From Bacteroidaceae bacterium HV4-6-C5C (GTDB taxonomy: Bacteria; Bacteroidota; Bacteroidia; Bacteroidales; Bacteroidaceae): a stretch of 64,000 nucleotides of DNA. Shown here in pieces: positions 55,339-63,559 of this stretch (position 1 is its first letter; the number at the start of each line of letters is the position of its first letter). The translations under genes were made by a program, and so were the position numbers. The notes under the pieces are model-generated. The model was not told the DNA's origin. It was given only the letters and a program-made list of their open reading frames with translations, and searched no databases. The stretch spans positions 1 to 64,000 of the forward strand of contig VOIU01000005.1 of NCBI GenBank assembly GCA_007896885.1, given 5' to 3'.

Positions 55339-55914
55339 CTAGATTGGCGTATAGATTACAGCCAGTATTTTGGCAGCCTGTCCTTCGTATGCGTGTACAT
55401 GATGGGGGACAATTGAGTCGTAGTAGATACTGTCGCCCTCTTCAAGTAGGTATGTGTATTTGCCATAGCTAATCTCCATGGTACCTTCCATCACCATAAT
55501 AAACTCTTCTCCTTCATGTGAAGATAATACAAAGTCACTGTCACCGGTAGCAGCTACGTCAATAATGAAAGGCTCCATGTGGCGGTCGGCCTTCGATTTG
55601 CACAAGGAATGGTAAGCCATGTGTTTGCGGGATTGTATGGCATTATTTGAAAAGCTGATCGTGTCTGTAGCTTCCATCTTGCGACAGATTACCGGACCGC
55701 TTTCATCCTGATCGTCGAGAAATGTTCCAAGGCGTACGCCCAGAACACGTGCTATTTTGATGAGCGGTGCCAATGACGGCAAATCAATATTGTTTTCAAT
55801 GCGTTCTATTTGTTCAACAGCTAAACCCGAGCGTTCGGATAATTGCTCAATGCTAATTGACTGGCCTTCACGGAGTGATTTAATTTTTTCACCTACAATC
55901 TTGTTTGTATCCAT
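55339..55914 (-). CDS. XRE-cupin transcription regulator
   Basis: 191 residues. An N-terminal XRE HTH (about 10-64, IKSLREGQSISIEQLSERSGLAVEQIERIENN) and a C-terminal cupin (about 115-190, HEGEEFIMVMEGTMEIS... GDSIYYDSIVPHHVHAYEG). This is the MerR-like two-domain type that regulates small-molecule metabolism. It is in front of the acyl-CoA ligase and would regulate it in response to a ligand held in the cupin barrel. The full Bacteroides promoter is at 55935-55967. Confidence 0.9.
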   Translation of the reverse strand: MDTNKIVGEKIKSLREGQSISIEQLSERSGLAVEQIERIENNIDLPSLAPLIKIARVLGVRLGTFLDDQDESGPVICRKMEATDTISFSNNAIQSRKHMAYHSLCKSKADRHMEPFIIDVAATGDSDFVLSSHEGEEFIMVMEGTMEISYGKYTYLLEEGDSIYYDSIVPHHVHAYEGQAAKILAVIYTPI

Positions 55915-55934
55915 AGTTGTTGTTTTTCGATCGA

Positions 55935-55967
55935 CAAAAGTAAGAATTTATATTGTCAAGTAGCAAA
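55935..55967 (-). promoter_or_regulatory. Full Bacteroides promoter of the XRE-cupin gene
   Basis: On the minus strand TTTG (plus 55964-55967), 21 bases, then TACTTTTG (plus 55935-55942), matching both elements. The ATG at 55914 follows after 20 bases. Confidence 0.7.
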
Positions 55968-56280
55968 AATAAGAAAATCTTTAAGTAGAGCCAATGAATA
56001 TGGATGAAAAAGTTATCGTGTATGAATCTTTTCTTATCTCTTCTTCTTTTAAATATCGTTAAGTAGTGGATAGCCTGATATGAGGACTTTTGAATGGCTT
56101 TTAGCCAATAGCTCTCTGCAAATAATCTTCCGATATATCCACACTCTTAGGTATCTATGAAGTAAACGGACTATAACTCTATGATATATTTGAAATAGTA
56201 AAATACCACCCGAAGCTACTTCTTTCGGAGCGTGTGGTATCTTAATAGCAAACACTCTACTCCATTGCTTTATTTTCTCG

Positions 56281-56397
56281 TCGGCTTATAAGCCGATCAT
56301 TGTCGCTATGGATGCCGCCAATCATCGCTCTGCAAGGCGCTATTAGTCGCGTTGCAAAGCGATGATGCTAAGTCCGCCGGAGGAGTGGTATACCACT
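56281..56397. repeat. Cluster of perfect and near-perfect palindromes
   Basis: A 16-bp perfect palindrome TCGGCTTATAAGCCGA (56281-56296), a larger inverted repeat with 15-bp arms (ATCATCGCTCTGCAA at 56321-56335, TTGCAAAGCGATGAT at 56352-56366; one mismatch) and a perfect 14-bp palindrome AGTGGTATACCACT (56384-56397). The 117-base stretch is richer in G+C than its surroundings. Confidence 0.7.
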
Positions 56398-56469
56398 AGA
56401 GCTAAATGTTCTTTTTGCATAAGATTATAGAGATGTGATATCCTTCTTCTCCACAGGGCATATCCAGCT

Positions 56470-58839
56470 TTATAATCTTTGTAAATCCTCTTCAGAAACA
56501 TGAGTTCCTTTATAACTTTTAGTTGAACCATTGATGCGATAACTTATTTTCAATGAGATCTTTCGAGAGTCAGGGCGATTCCACTTTGTGTAGGTTAGCT
56601 TTTCACCAAAGAGCATGAAAGAGTTTCTACGTGTATTCCACAAGTCGGAGCAATCAATATTGACGGATAGTCGTTTGTTAAGAAAAGATTTACGTAAACC
56701 GAGGTCCATGCCCCAACAAGATAACTGTAGTGAGGTTTCGGCATTGCCTTCGTTTTGATAATCGGCATTGATTGATAATATAACCTCCCGGGGAAGTTGG
56801 AATGTATTATTCCAAGTAATATACAAATTACCTCTGTTCATATCCTTTGTCCCGCTGAGGCTATTTACCTTAAAGAAAGGTTGAGTAAAATAGACACCGA
56901 GCTCGGGTTTCCAATTGCCTATGGGCGGAGACAGAGTTAATGAAGCATTTAATCTTTCTGACTTACGGAAGTTACCGAAAGTAAATACTGCTACATCCGG
57001 ATTGCTCTCATAACCCTTTGCCATAAATTCGATAGCATTTCCAGTATATTGGTAGCTGAGGGAGAGTTGAATCCAACGGTAAAGAGTGGAGAATTGCAGG
57101 TCGTGATTGGTCTCGGGCGTCAGTAGCGGATTGCCGGCTTCGTAAATAAAGCGGTTGTTATAGCTGACACTACTGCGGAGTAACTGGAAAGACGGGCGAT
57201 TGGTTTTGACGGTATAGCTAAGAGATGTTTTTGCATTTCCAATGGGAAAGTCGACGGATAGGTTGGGACACCAGTTGTTGTATGTCCGACTTTGCTCCGG
57301 GACATAGGCTCCCTTTTCCCAATAAGGGGATGAGGTGTGTTCGAAACGCAATCCGGCTTTGGTACTTATTTTACCGAAGCTATGGACATACTCTGCAAAG
57401 CTTGCAAATTTCTTTTCATCAATGCGACTGTCCGTAATGGGGAGTGTCTCCTGCGGATTATCGAATTTATCTTTACGACGAATAAAGGAGTAATCGGTTC
57501 CACCTTTTAGTGTGCCTTTCCATAGCGGATAAGTGAGGATTAACTTGGCTGCATAAAGATCATTGTATGCGCGGGTGAAAGTGTTTATTCTGCGTACTCC
57601 TTCTGTTTGACTGATCTCTTCTGCATCCTGTCGGTCGTGGCTATCACCTTTCACTATATCTGCTGTGAAGTCGAGGTGAAGCTCTCCGATGCTTCCTTGA
57701 TAATAGAAGTTGAGGCGATGATCATTACTTTGCTGTAAGTCTTTTGACAGATAATTTGTCCGGTCATTCGGAACATTGTTTGCCTTTACCGTGTAGTTGG
57801 TCAGGCAATTATAATGAAATTCCGGAGTGCGGAAGTACTCATAAGATAATCCGATGCTGTGTTTTGGGTTAAAGTCATAAGCCGCACTGAAGTTTCCTCC
57901 AAAAAGTTGCCCGTTGCCGGAGAAACGACTGTTACTATTAATTAGCCATAATGTAGAGGATGACGGAACTTCATATTGTGTGTTCTGGCTGTGTTTACTC
58001 GCGTTATGATTATAATATAACATGCCTGAGAGTAGGAGTCCACCTTTATTATAATTCACATTGATCTGCTCATAATGAGTTGTCCGCCTTCCCTCAATAA
58101 TCCCGGCATTTAGGGTGGTGCTTACTCCTTCATCTTTGCTAAGGGTATAAATACGGATAACTGCTTTTACGTTTGCGTCATACTCCGCTCCCGGATTGTT
58201 GATCAGTTCGATCTTCTTAATATTATCTGCCGATAGACGGTCAAGTTCTGATAAATCCTGCAAACGGCGGTTGTTGACATAGATGACCGGGGTGCCTTTA
58301 CCGAAAACTGTGTAGCCGTCCTCCGTAAGCCGAATGCCCGGAATTTGTTTCAGTACTTCACAGGCATTGCTCAGCGTAGAAAGCAGACTCTGACTGACAT
58401 TCGTTTCCAATATTCCATTTTGTAGCTTATACACTGGACGTCGGGCCGTAACCGTTGCTTCATTCAATGCTATCGATTCCGGTGTGAGCACTTGTCGTAT
58501 TGCCGTTTTCGGGTCGCATGAGATGCAGGCGGTGTGATACCCTACATAAGACATCTGAAGTAGATATTTGCAGGGGGTGACGTTATCGAATAAAAATGTA
58601 CCGTTCGCTTTGGTGCATTTTCCCTCTACAAAAGTAGAGTCTGTCTTGAGAAGGGCTACATTGGCGAATTCGATAGGTTCACCCTTTTCATTAAGTACTA
58701 TGCCACGGATAGATATTTTCCCTTCTTGCGAGTAGGTTGGTGATTTGCTATGTAAAAAGCTACTACTCTTTTCTTGTGCCATGCCTATTCCCAATTGCCT
58801 ACTAAAGAGAATCATAAGACAAATTATAAACTTTTTCAT
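56470..58839 (-). CDS. TonB-dependent outer-membrane receptor (beta-barrel family)
   Basis: 789 residues. Signal peptide (about 1-21), carboxypeptidase-regulatory-like domain (about 42-125, SIRGIVLNEKGEPIEFANVALL), a plug-type domain (about 130-230, LNEATVTARRPVYKLQNGILE...VIYVNNRRL), then a long barrel (about 240-789). It is of the outer membrane beta-barrel type without a SusD partner, and the ligand could be a metal complex, peptide or vitamin. The lipoprotein gene starts 319 bases away on the other strand. Confidence 0.82.
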   Translation of the reverse strand: MKKFIICLMILFSRQLGIGMAQEKSSSFLHSKSPTYSQEGKISIRGIVLNEKGEPIEFANVALLKTDSTFVEGKCTKANGTFLFDNVTPCKYLLQMSYVGYHTACISCDPKTAIRQVLTPESIALNEATVTARRPVYKLQNGILETNVSQSLLSTLSNACEVLKQIPGIRLTEDGYTVFGKGTPVIYVNNRRLQDLSELDRLSADNIKKIELINNPGAEYDANVKAVIRIYTLSKDEGVSTTLNAGIIEGRRTTHYEQINVNYNKGGLLLSGMLYYNHNASKHSQNTQYEVPSSSTLWLINSNSRFSGNGQLFGGNFSAAYDFNPKHSIGLSYEYFRTPEFHYNCLTNYTVKANNVPNDRTNYLSKDLQQSNDHRLNFYYQGSIGELHLDFTADIVKGDSHDRQDAEEISQTEGVRRINTFTRAYNDLYAAKLILTYPLWKGTLKGGTDYSFIRRKDKFDNPQETLPITDSRIDEKKFASFAEYVHSFGKISTKAGLRFEHTSSPYWEKGAYVPEQSRTYNNWCPNLSVDFPIGNAKTSLSYTVKTNRPSFQLLRSSVSYNNRFIYEAGNPLLTPETNHDLQFSTLYRWIQLSLSYQYTGNAIEFMAKGYESNPDVAVFTFGNFRKSERLNASLTLSPPIGNWKPELGVYFTQPFFKVNSLSGTKDMNRGNLYITWNNTFQLPREVILSINADYQNEGNAETSLQLSCWGMDLGLRKSFLNKRLSVNIDCSDLWNTRRNSFMLFGEKLTYTKWNRPDSRKISLKISYRINGSTKSYKGTHVSEEDLQRL

Positions 58840-59158
58840 TGATCATTTTGATTTTAAGTCGCGAAGCTAGTGTCTCCTTATATTAATAATGGAAACTTTT
58901 TGCTAACAACTTCCTGACATTTGCCTGACATTGTAGTTCGCGGCGCCTTATGTTACTGTATAGATTGTTTGGTCGATCTATTGATGCTTTTGGAGATTGA
59001 TTTTTGGAGAGACTTTGGTACTATATCACATTACAGACCCAAAAGTAATAGGACTAAAGCATTAAGATCTACGTTAGTGTTTAATTCTCTGCAAATTATA
59101 ATGCAGTAAAACTATTGTTTTTGCGTTTCAATAAATGAACACATATATTCTATTAATT
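58840..59158. other. Divergent promoter region of receptor and lipoprotein
   Basis: 319 bases between start codons. It holds the 11-bp-spaced direct repeats at 58913-58932 and, on the minus strand, a near -7 box (TAGCTTCG at 58862-58869, one mismatch). The stretch 58940-59130 shows no further element or gene that I can defend. Confidence 0.6.
58913..58932 (-). promoter_or_regulatory. Direct repeat pair, candidate OmpR/PhoB-type operator
   Basis: CCTGACATT occurs at 58913-58921 and 58924-58932, 11 bases apart. Winged-helix regulators of the OmpR/PhoB class bind such direct repeats of one helical turn (the PhoB box is CTGTCAT repeated at 11). The sites lie about 75-93 bases before the receptor ATG, and a regulator with this fold is encoded at 59983-60864. 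Confidence 0.5.
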
Positions 59159-59971
59159 ATGAAACTACAGAATCTCTCAGGAAGTTTGTTACTAATTTTG
59201 CTGACGGTGGCCTTTACCGCGTGTAGCGACAATGAAAGAGAACCTTACTATTTAAGCCTTAGTGTGGATAAATGCGAGGCTCCTATTGGCCGAAATTCGT
59301 ACATTCCCATTCTTAGTGGAAATGGAGATTATGCAATAAAAGTAGCTAACAATGAAATAGTCGAAGCAAAAGCTGACTTTTCAACATATCCTAATATGGC
59401 TTTCGGGGTGATCCGTATACAATCTAAACAGAAAGGGGAGACTATAGTAACAGTGACGGACAATATAACACGTGACGTAAAGACGTTGAAAGTGAAAGTC
59501 ACTGATAATTTTGTTGGCTTTAGAATAACAGAAAGCGATCATCAAGCATTGTCTAAAGAACGTTGGGTTTATCTCGTCGATAATGAATGGAAAGACGCCT
59601 ATTTCTTTGAGAAAGGAAATAATGGAATTCGAGGTCTTTTAGCACACGGAAGTTATCAGTTTACCGTGGAAAGCAGCATTCCCTATCTGACTCTTTATTA
59701 CTCAGAAAGTAACGGACAATTTACCGATGCTACAATAGCACCTGTTCCGCATAAGTTTAATATTAAAGATAATAAGGAAGTGACTTTTAATTTATTAAGT
59801 TATATGTTGCATGTAGATTGGGGCACATTAGGAGCTTTCACAAAGATGCAATATACACGAACGTCCGTAACAGTGCCTGTTTATATGCGTATGAAAGCAG
59901 AAGGTACGGATAAAGTAGTCACGGCGGTTTACGATTATAATTATATTCCCCAAGGAGTATTACAAGATTAA
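59159..59971 (+). CDS. Unknown lipoprotein with Ig-like domain
   Basis: About 270 residues from the ATG at 59159, which gives a good lipoprotein signal (lipobox TACSDN, Cys22); the upstream ATG at 59135 adds 8 residues. The first 90 residues after the signal resemble a bacterial Ig-like (BIG) domain with IVEAKADF...GETIVTVTDN; the rest is beta-rich, and ends in TAVYDYNYIPQG. No family recognised. It lies opposite the TonB-dependent receptor and is convergent (11-base gap) with the membrane regulator, so the three probably form one unit. Confidence 0.6.
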   Translation: MKLQNLSGSLLLILLTVAFTACSDNEREPYYLSLSVDKCEAPIGRNSYIPILSGNGDYAIKVANNEIVEAKADFSTYPNMAFGVIRIQSKQKGETIVTVTDNITRDVKTLKVKVTDNFVGFRITESDHQALSKERWVYLVDNEWKDAYFFEKGNNGIRGLLAHGSYQFTVESSIPYLTLYYSESNGQFTDATIAPVPHKFNIKDNKEVTFNLLSYMLHVDWGTLGAFTKMQYTRTSVTVPVYMRMKAEGTDKVVTAVYDYNYIPQGVLQD

Positions 59972-59982
59972 TGGATTTCAAA

Positions 59983-60864
59983 TTAAGCCAATTCCAAAAT
60001 GTAAGCCCTTCCTCGTTCTGTGTTGATTTTTAGATTGGCATGCTCCTCAATAATGGGTTTCAATCGTCGTATGAGGGTGTAAAGCGTTTCATCTGCGTTA
60101 TCTTTGCCGGGCCAAAGTGATTGGCAGATATCGGATTTTAAAAGAACATGTGAAGGTGAGAGGTAGAACATCTCCATTAATGTGTATTGCATAGGAGTCA
60201 ATTTAAACCTTTCTTTATTTTCATTGTAGAAGCAACCTTCTTCGAGGGCGAGTGACAGACTCCCGAAATGGATTGTCTGATTTTTCCTCTCGTTATTGCT
60301 TATAGTTTTCTTTTTCTTACGTAAATAGAAGAGTGAAAATCCTCCCCAGAGCAGTGTAGCTAATAGTAATGATCCGGGGATGGATTGCTTCGACAGACTG
60401 AGAATCAGTCCTGTAGAACATCTGACATACCCCCTGAACGAGAGTGCCACTCCCGAACCTTCAACGTTTGTTGAAGCCCACACCAATGTGTCACTTGCCA
60501 AATATCCACCAGGGATATTGCTTGATAAGGCGGTTGGAGCACCTTTTTTAAGAATATGCAATGAAAGACCGGCTACTTTTCTCAATTCGGTGATCGATAA
60601 GGCCTCTTTGAAATCTTCGCTGGGACTGCTTACAGCTATGAAGCCTCCCATAGCACTCTGTAATTCTGAGTAAGCACGTATTGTATCGGCATTCAACCAC
60701 AAATCTCTGTTTTTTAGCACAGTCTGCCGCAATGCTCGGTTTAGATCTGACACAATATGCTGCTTTGCCTCCGAATAATTGCGATACCCGAAGCCAAATG
60801 ATAACATCAACAATACAAAGGTGAATGTTATGGATAAATTTGATGCAGTAGTATAATGCCTCAC
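59983..60864 (-). CDS. Membrane-anchored OmpR/PhoB-type winged-helix regulator
   Basis: 293 residues, GTG start at 60864. One N-terminal span (about 9-27), an extracytoplasmic domain (about 28-160), a second span (about 163-181) and a cytoplasmic C-terminal winged helix (about 195-290; LTPMQYTLMEMFYLSPSHVLLKSDICQSLWPGKDNADETLYTLIRRLKPIIEE). This is a one-component design with the DNA-binding domain C-terminal, opposite to ToxR, with the sensor domain outside. It would respond to an extracytoplasmic signal and regulate the receptor/lipoprotein genes. No kinase partner and no receiver domain is present. Confidence 0.75.
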   Translation of the reverse strand: MRHYTTASNLSITFTFVLLMLSFGFGYRNYSEAKQHIVSDLNRALRQTVLKNRDLWLNADTIRAYSELQSAMGGFIAVSSPSEDFKEALSITELRKVAGLSLHILKKGAPTALSSNIPGGYLASDTLVWASTNVEGSGVALSFRGYVRCSTGLILSLSKQSIPGSLLLATLLWGGFSLFYLRKKKKTISNNERKNQTIHFGSLSLALEEGCFYNENKERFKLTPMQYTLMEMFYLSPSHVLLKSDICQSLWPGKDNADETLYTLIRRLKPIIEEHANLKINTERGRAYILELA

Positions 60865-61057
60865 GCTGCAAAAATATAAAAAGTCCCTCGATTGGCAATC
60901 TCTTTACTCTAGAATTAAATTTGGTTCGATCTTTATACTTCCTTTGCTAGTTAAGCTTGGTCTGTATCGTTGCCTTTTCTTTCTGACTGAGACTTGCCGG
61001 TTATAAAGGCCTGATTGTATAACGTGAAACTTTGGGTTTGATACGTGCTTTATACAA

Positions 61058-61095
61058 TTAAAAAGGGAAGTTTCATGTGAAACTTCCCTTTTTAA
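61058..61095. terminator. Strong bidirectional terminator after rpsO
   Basis: A perfect 18-bp stem (TTAAAAAGGGAAGTTTCA at 61058-61075, its complement at 61078-61095) with a 2-base centre (a tight loop in practice) and A/T arms. It lies 22 bases after the rpsO stop and ends the minus-strand transcript. Confidence 0.85.
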
Positions 61096-61117
61096 TGTCT
61101 TTACCGTAAGTAATGGA

Positions 61118-61387
61118 TTACTTACGCAGACCAAGCTCTTTAATGATAGCACGATATCTTGCGATGTCGCGATCCTTCAGGTAGTTGAGTAAACGACGAC
61201 GTTTACCTACTAACATTGTTAAAGATCTTTCTGTAGTATAATCTTTTCTGTTGAGCTTCATATGCTCAGTCAGGTGGGCAATACGGTATGAAAACAATGC
61301 TATCTGAGATTCAGATGATCCAGTATCAGTGTTAGACTTTCCGTGCTTACCGAAGATTTCTTGCTTTTTAGCAGCGTCTAAATACAT
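61118..61387 (-). CDS. rpsO: 30S ribosomal protein S15
   Basis: 89 residues, the standard size and fold of S15: MYLDAAKKQEIFGKHGKSNTDTGSSESQIALFSYRI...HLTEHMKLNRKDYTTERSLTMLVGKRRRLLNYLKD...YRAIIKELGLRK. It binds 16S rRNA in the platform and aids 30S assembly. Single gene with its own terminator. Confidence 0.95.
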   Translation of the reverse strand: MYLDAAKKQEIFGKHGKSNTDTGSSESQIALFSYRIAHLTEHMKLNRKDYTTERSLTMLVGKRRRLLNYLKDRDIARYRAIIKELGLRK

Positions 61388-61505
61388 AACTTTAAATAAT
61401 TAAAAATAATATTTTACGAGGCTGCAAAGATAGATATAATCTTTCTATATAGCAATGATTTCTAATGTTTTTTCCTCTCGGTTCTTATATATAATCCAAA
61501 ATTCG

Positions 61506-61513
61506 TACCTTTG
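61506..61513 (+). promoter_or_regulatory. Bacteroides -7 box of typA
   Basis: TACCTTTG matches TAnnTTTG, 21 bases before the ATG at 61535. No clear -33 TTTG at the expected distance. Confidence 0.5.
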
Positions 61514-61534
61514 TAGCCAAATAATAGGTATTGT

Positions 61535-63334
61535 ATGCAAAATATTAGAAACATTGCAATTATAGCACACGTTGACCACGGTAAAACGACTTTGGTTGAT
61601 AAGATGCTTTTGGCTGGGAATTTATTCCGCAGTAACCAAAGTACCAGCGAGTTAATGCTGGACAATAACGATTTGGAACGTGAGCGAGGAATAACAATCC
61701 TTTCGAAAAACGTTTCTATTAATTATAAAGGAACTAAGATCAATATAATTGATACTCCGGGACATAGCGACTTTGGCGGTGAAGTGGAACGCGTCTTGAA
61801 CATGGCAGATGGTTGCTTACTGTTAGTGGATGCCTTTGAAGGCCCTATGCCTCAAACACGTTTTGTTTTACAGAAAGCCCTTCAAATAGGGTTGAAACCG
61901 ATTGTGGTGGTGAATAAGGTGGATAAACCCAACTGCCGTCCGGAAGAGGTTTATGAAATGGTATTTGATTTGATGTTCAGCCTGAATGCTACCGAAGATC
62001 AGCTTGATTTTCCGGTAATTTATGGTTCGGCTAAAAACGGCTGGATGAGCACCGATTGGCAACAGCCTACAGATAGTATAATTCCATTGTTGGATTGCAT
62101 TGTAGAGAATATTCCTGCTCCTCAACAACTTGATGGAACACCTCAGATGTTGGTTACTTCTTTGGATTACTCTTCATATACCGGTCGTATTGCTGTAGGA
62201 CGTGTACATCGTGGTACTTTGAAAGAAGGCATGAATGTATCGTTGGTCAAACGTAATGGTGATGTAACTAAGAGCAAGATAAAAGAACTTCATACTTTTG
62301 AAGGATTGGGAAGAGCGAAAGCGCAGGAGGTTTCTTCAGGCGATATTTGCGCATTGGTTGGAATTGATGGTTTTGAAATTGGCGATACTGTTTGTGATTA
62401 TGAAAATCCGGAAGCTTTGCCACCGATTGCTATTGATGAGCCTACCATGAGTATGTTGTTTGCCATTAATGATTCACCTTTCTTTGGTCGTGACGGTAAA
62501 TTTGTGACATCACGTCATATTCATGATCGATTAATGAAAGAATTGGATAAAAACTTGGCACTTAGGGTTCGCAAGAGTGAGGAGGATGGTAAATGGATTG
62601 TTTCCGGTCGTGGTGTACTTCATCTTTCGGTTTTAATAGAGACAATGCGTCGTGAGGGTTATGAACTGCAAGTAGGACAGCCTCAGGTTATCTTTAAAGA
62701 AATTAATGGTGTAAAGTGCGAGCCTATTGAAGAGCTGACGGTTAATGTGCCGGAAGACTATGCCAGCAAGATCATTGATATGGTGACAAAGCGTAAAGGT
62801 GAGATGACCAAGATGGAAACTGCCGGTGAACGTGTCAATGTTGAGTTTGATATGCCTTCACGCGGTATTATCGGTTTGCGTACCAATGTGTTGACAGCAT
62901 CTGCCGGTGAGGCGATTATGGCACATCGTTATAAAGAATACCAGCCTTATAAAGGAGAGATTGAGCGTCGCACCAATGGCTCTATGATTGCTATGGAAAC
63001 GGGAACTTCCTTTGCTTATGCTATTGACAAGCTGCAAGATAGAGGTCGCTTCTTTATCTTCCCACAGGATGATGTATATGCAGGACAAGTTGTAGGTGAG
63101 CATTCACACGATAATGATTTGGTGATTAATGTTACTAAATCGAAGAAGCTGACAAATATGCGTGCTTCTGGATCGGATGATAAGGTTCGCTTGATTCCTC
63201 CCGTTCAGTTCTCTTTGGAAGAAGCTTTGGAATATATTAAAGAAGATGAATACGTTGAGGTTACTCCCAAGGCAATGCGTATGCGTAAGGTAATTCTAGA
63301 TGAGAACGAGCGTAAACGTGCGAATAAACAATAA
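61535..63334 (+). CDS. typA: GTPase TypA/BipA
   Basis: 599 residues with an N-terminal GTPase domain: G1 [11 protein letters not shown]2 RGITI, G3 DTPGHSDF, G4 NKVDKP, then domains II, III, V and the BipA-specific C-terminal domain (about 500-599). It is a ribosome-associated GTPase involved in 50S assembly and stress adaptation. Single gene with its own promoter and a strong terminator (63384-63428). Confidence 0.95.
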   Translation: MQNIRNIAIIAHVDHGKTTLVDKMLLAGNLFRSNQSTSELMLDNNDLERERGITILSKNVSINYKGTKINIIDTPGHSDFGGEVERVLNMADGCLLLVDAFEGPMPQTRFVLQKALQIGLKPIVVVNKVDKPNCRPEEVYEMVFDLMFSLNATEDQLDFPVIYGSAKNGWMSTDWQQPTDSIIPLLDCIVENIPAPQQLDGTPQMLVTSLDYSSYTGRIAVGRVHRGTLKEGMNVSLVKRNGDVTKSKIKELHTFEGLGRAKAQEVSSGDICALVGIDGFEIGDTVCDYENPEALPPIAIDEPTMSMLFAINDSPFFGRDGKFVTSRHIHDRLMKELDKNLALRVRKSEEDGKWIVSGRGVLHLSVLIETMRREGYELQVGQPQVIFKEINGVKCEPIEELTVNVPEDYASKIIDMVTKRKGEMTKMETAGERVNVEFDMPSRGIIGLRTNVLTASAGEAIMAHRYKEYQPYKGEIERRTNGSMIAMETGTSFAYAIDKLQDRGRFFIFPQDDVYAGQVVGEHSHDNDLVINVTKSKKLTNMRASGSDDKVRLIPPVQFSLEEALEYIKEDEYVEVTPKAMRMRKVILDENERKRANKQ

Positions 63335-63383
63335 TGCTTTTCTTTAATTTCATTTGAAATTAAGGAAGCTTTAAAATATCATT

Positions 63384-63427
63384 AAAGAATAGCCCTCGTT
63401 GCTGCATTGTAACGAGGGCTATTCTTT
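63384..63427. terminator. Rho-independent terminator after typA
   Basis: A perfect 17-bp stem (AAAGAATAGCCCTCGTT at 63384-63400, its complement at 63411-63427) with a 10-base loop, 50 bases after the typA stop; A/T flanks make it workable in both directions. Confidence 0.9.
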
Positions 63428-63508
63428 TCGTATATCTTCTCTGTTTCTAGATATTGGCAAGATATCTCTCTTTCTGCTTCTAAATAAAATTTGTAGGAAT
63501 ATGTGCAT

Positions 63509-63541
63509 AAAAAAAGGTGATCTATAAAGACCACCTTTTTT
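63509..63541 (-). terminator. Rho-independent terminator of pckA
   Basis: A stem of AAAAAGGTGATC and GACCACCTTTTT (one A-C mismatch) with a 6-base loop, 18 bases after the pckA stop codon on the minus strand, running into A/T. Confidence 0.75.
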
Positions 63542-63559
63542 ATATATAATCTAAAAAGA

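Larger units (their letters stand above)
55915..56469 (-). other. Intergenic region with promoter and palindrome cluster
   Basis: 555 bases. The first part carries the XRE gene promoter (55935-55967). From 55970 to 56270 nothing is seen apart from A/T-rich DNA; open frames at 56049-56255 and 56343-56531 have no family features. The part 56281-56400 is dense in palindromes, described separately, and it follows the stop of the TonB receptor. Confidence 0.65.

Noticed and set aside
56343-56531. 62-codon frame at the end of the TonB receptor
   Set aside because: It overlaps the receptor 3' end and the palindrome cluster; no family features.
61388-61534. tRNA-like sequence or rpsO/typA regulatory RNA
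   Set aside because: I found no cloverleaf or conserved leader; only the TAnnTTTG box is defensible.
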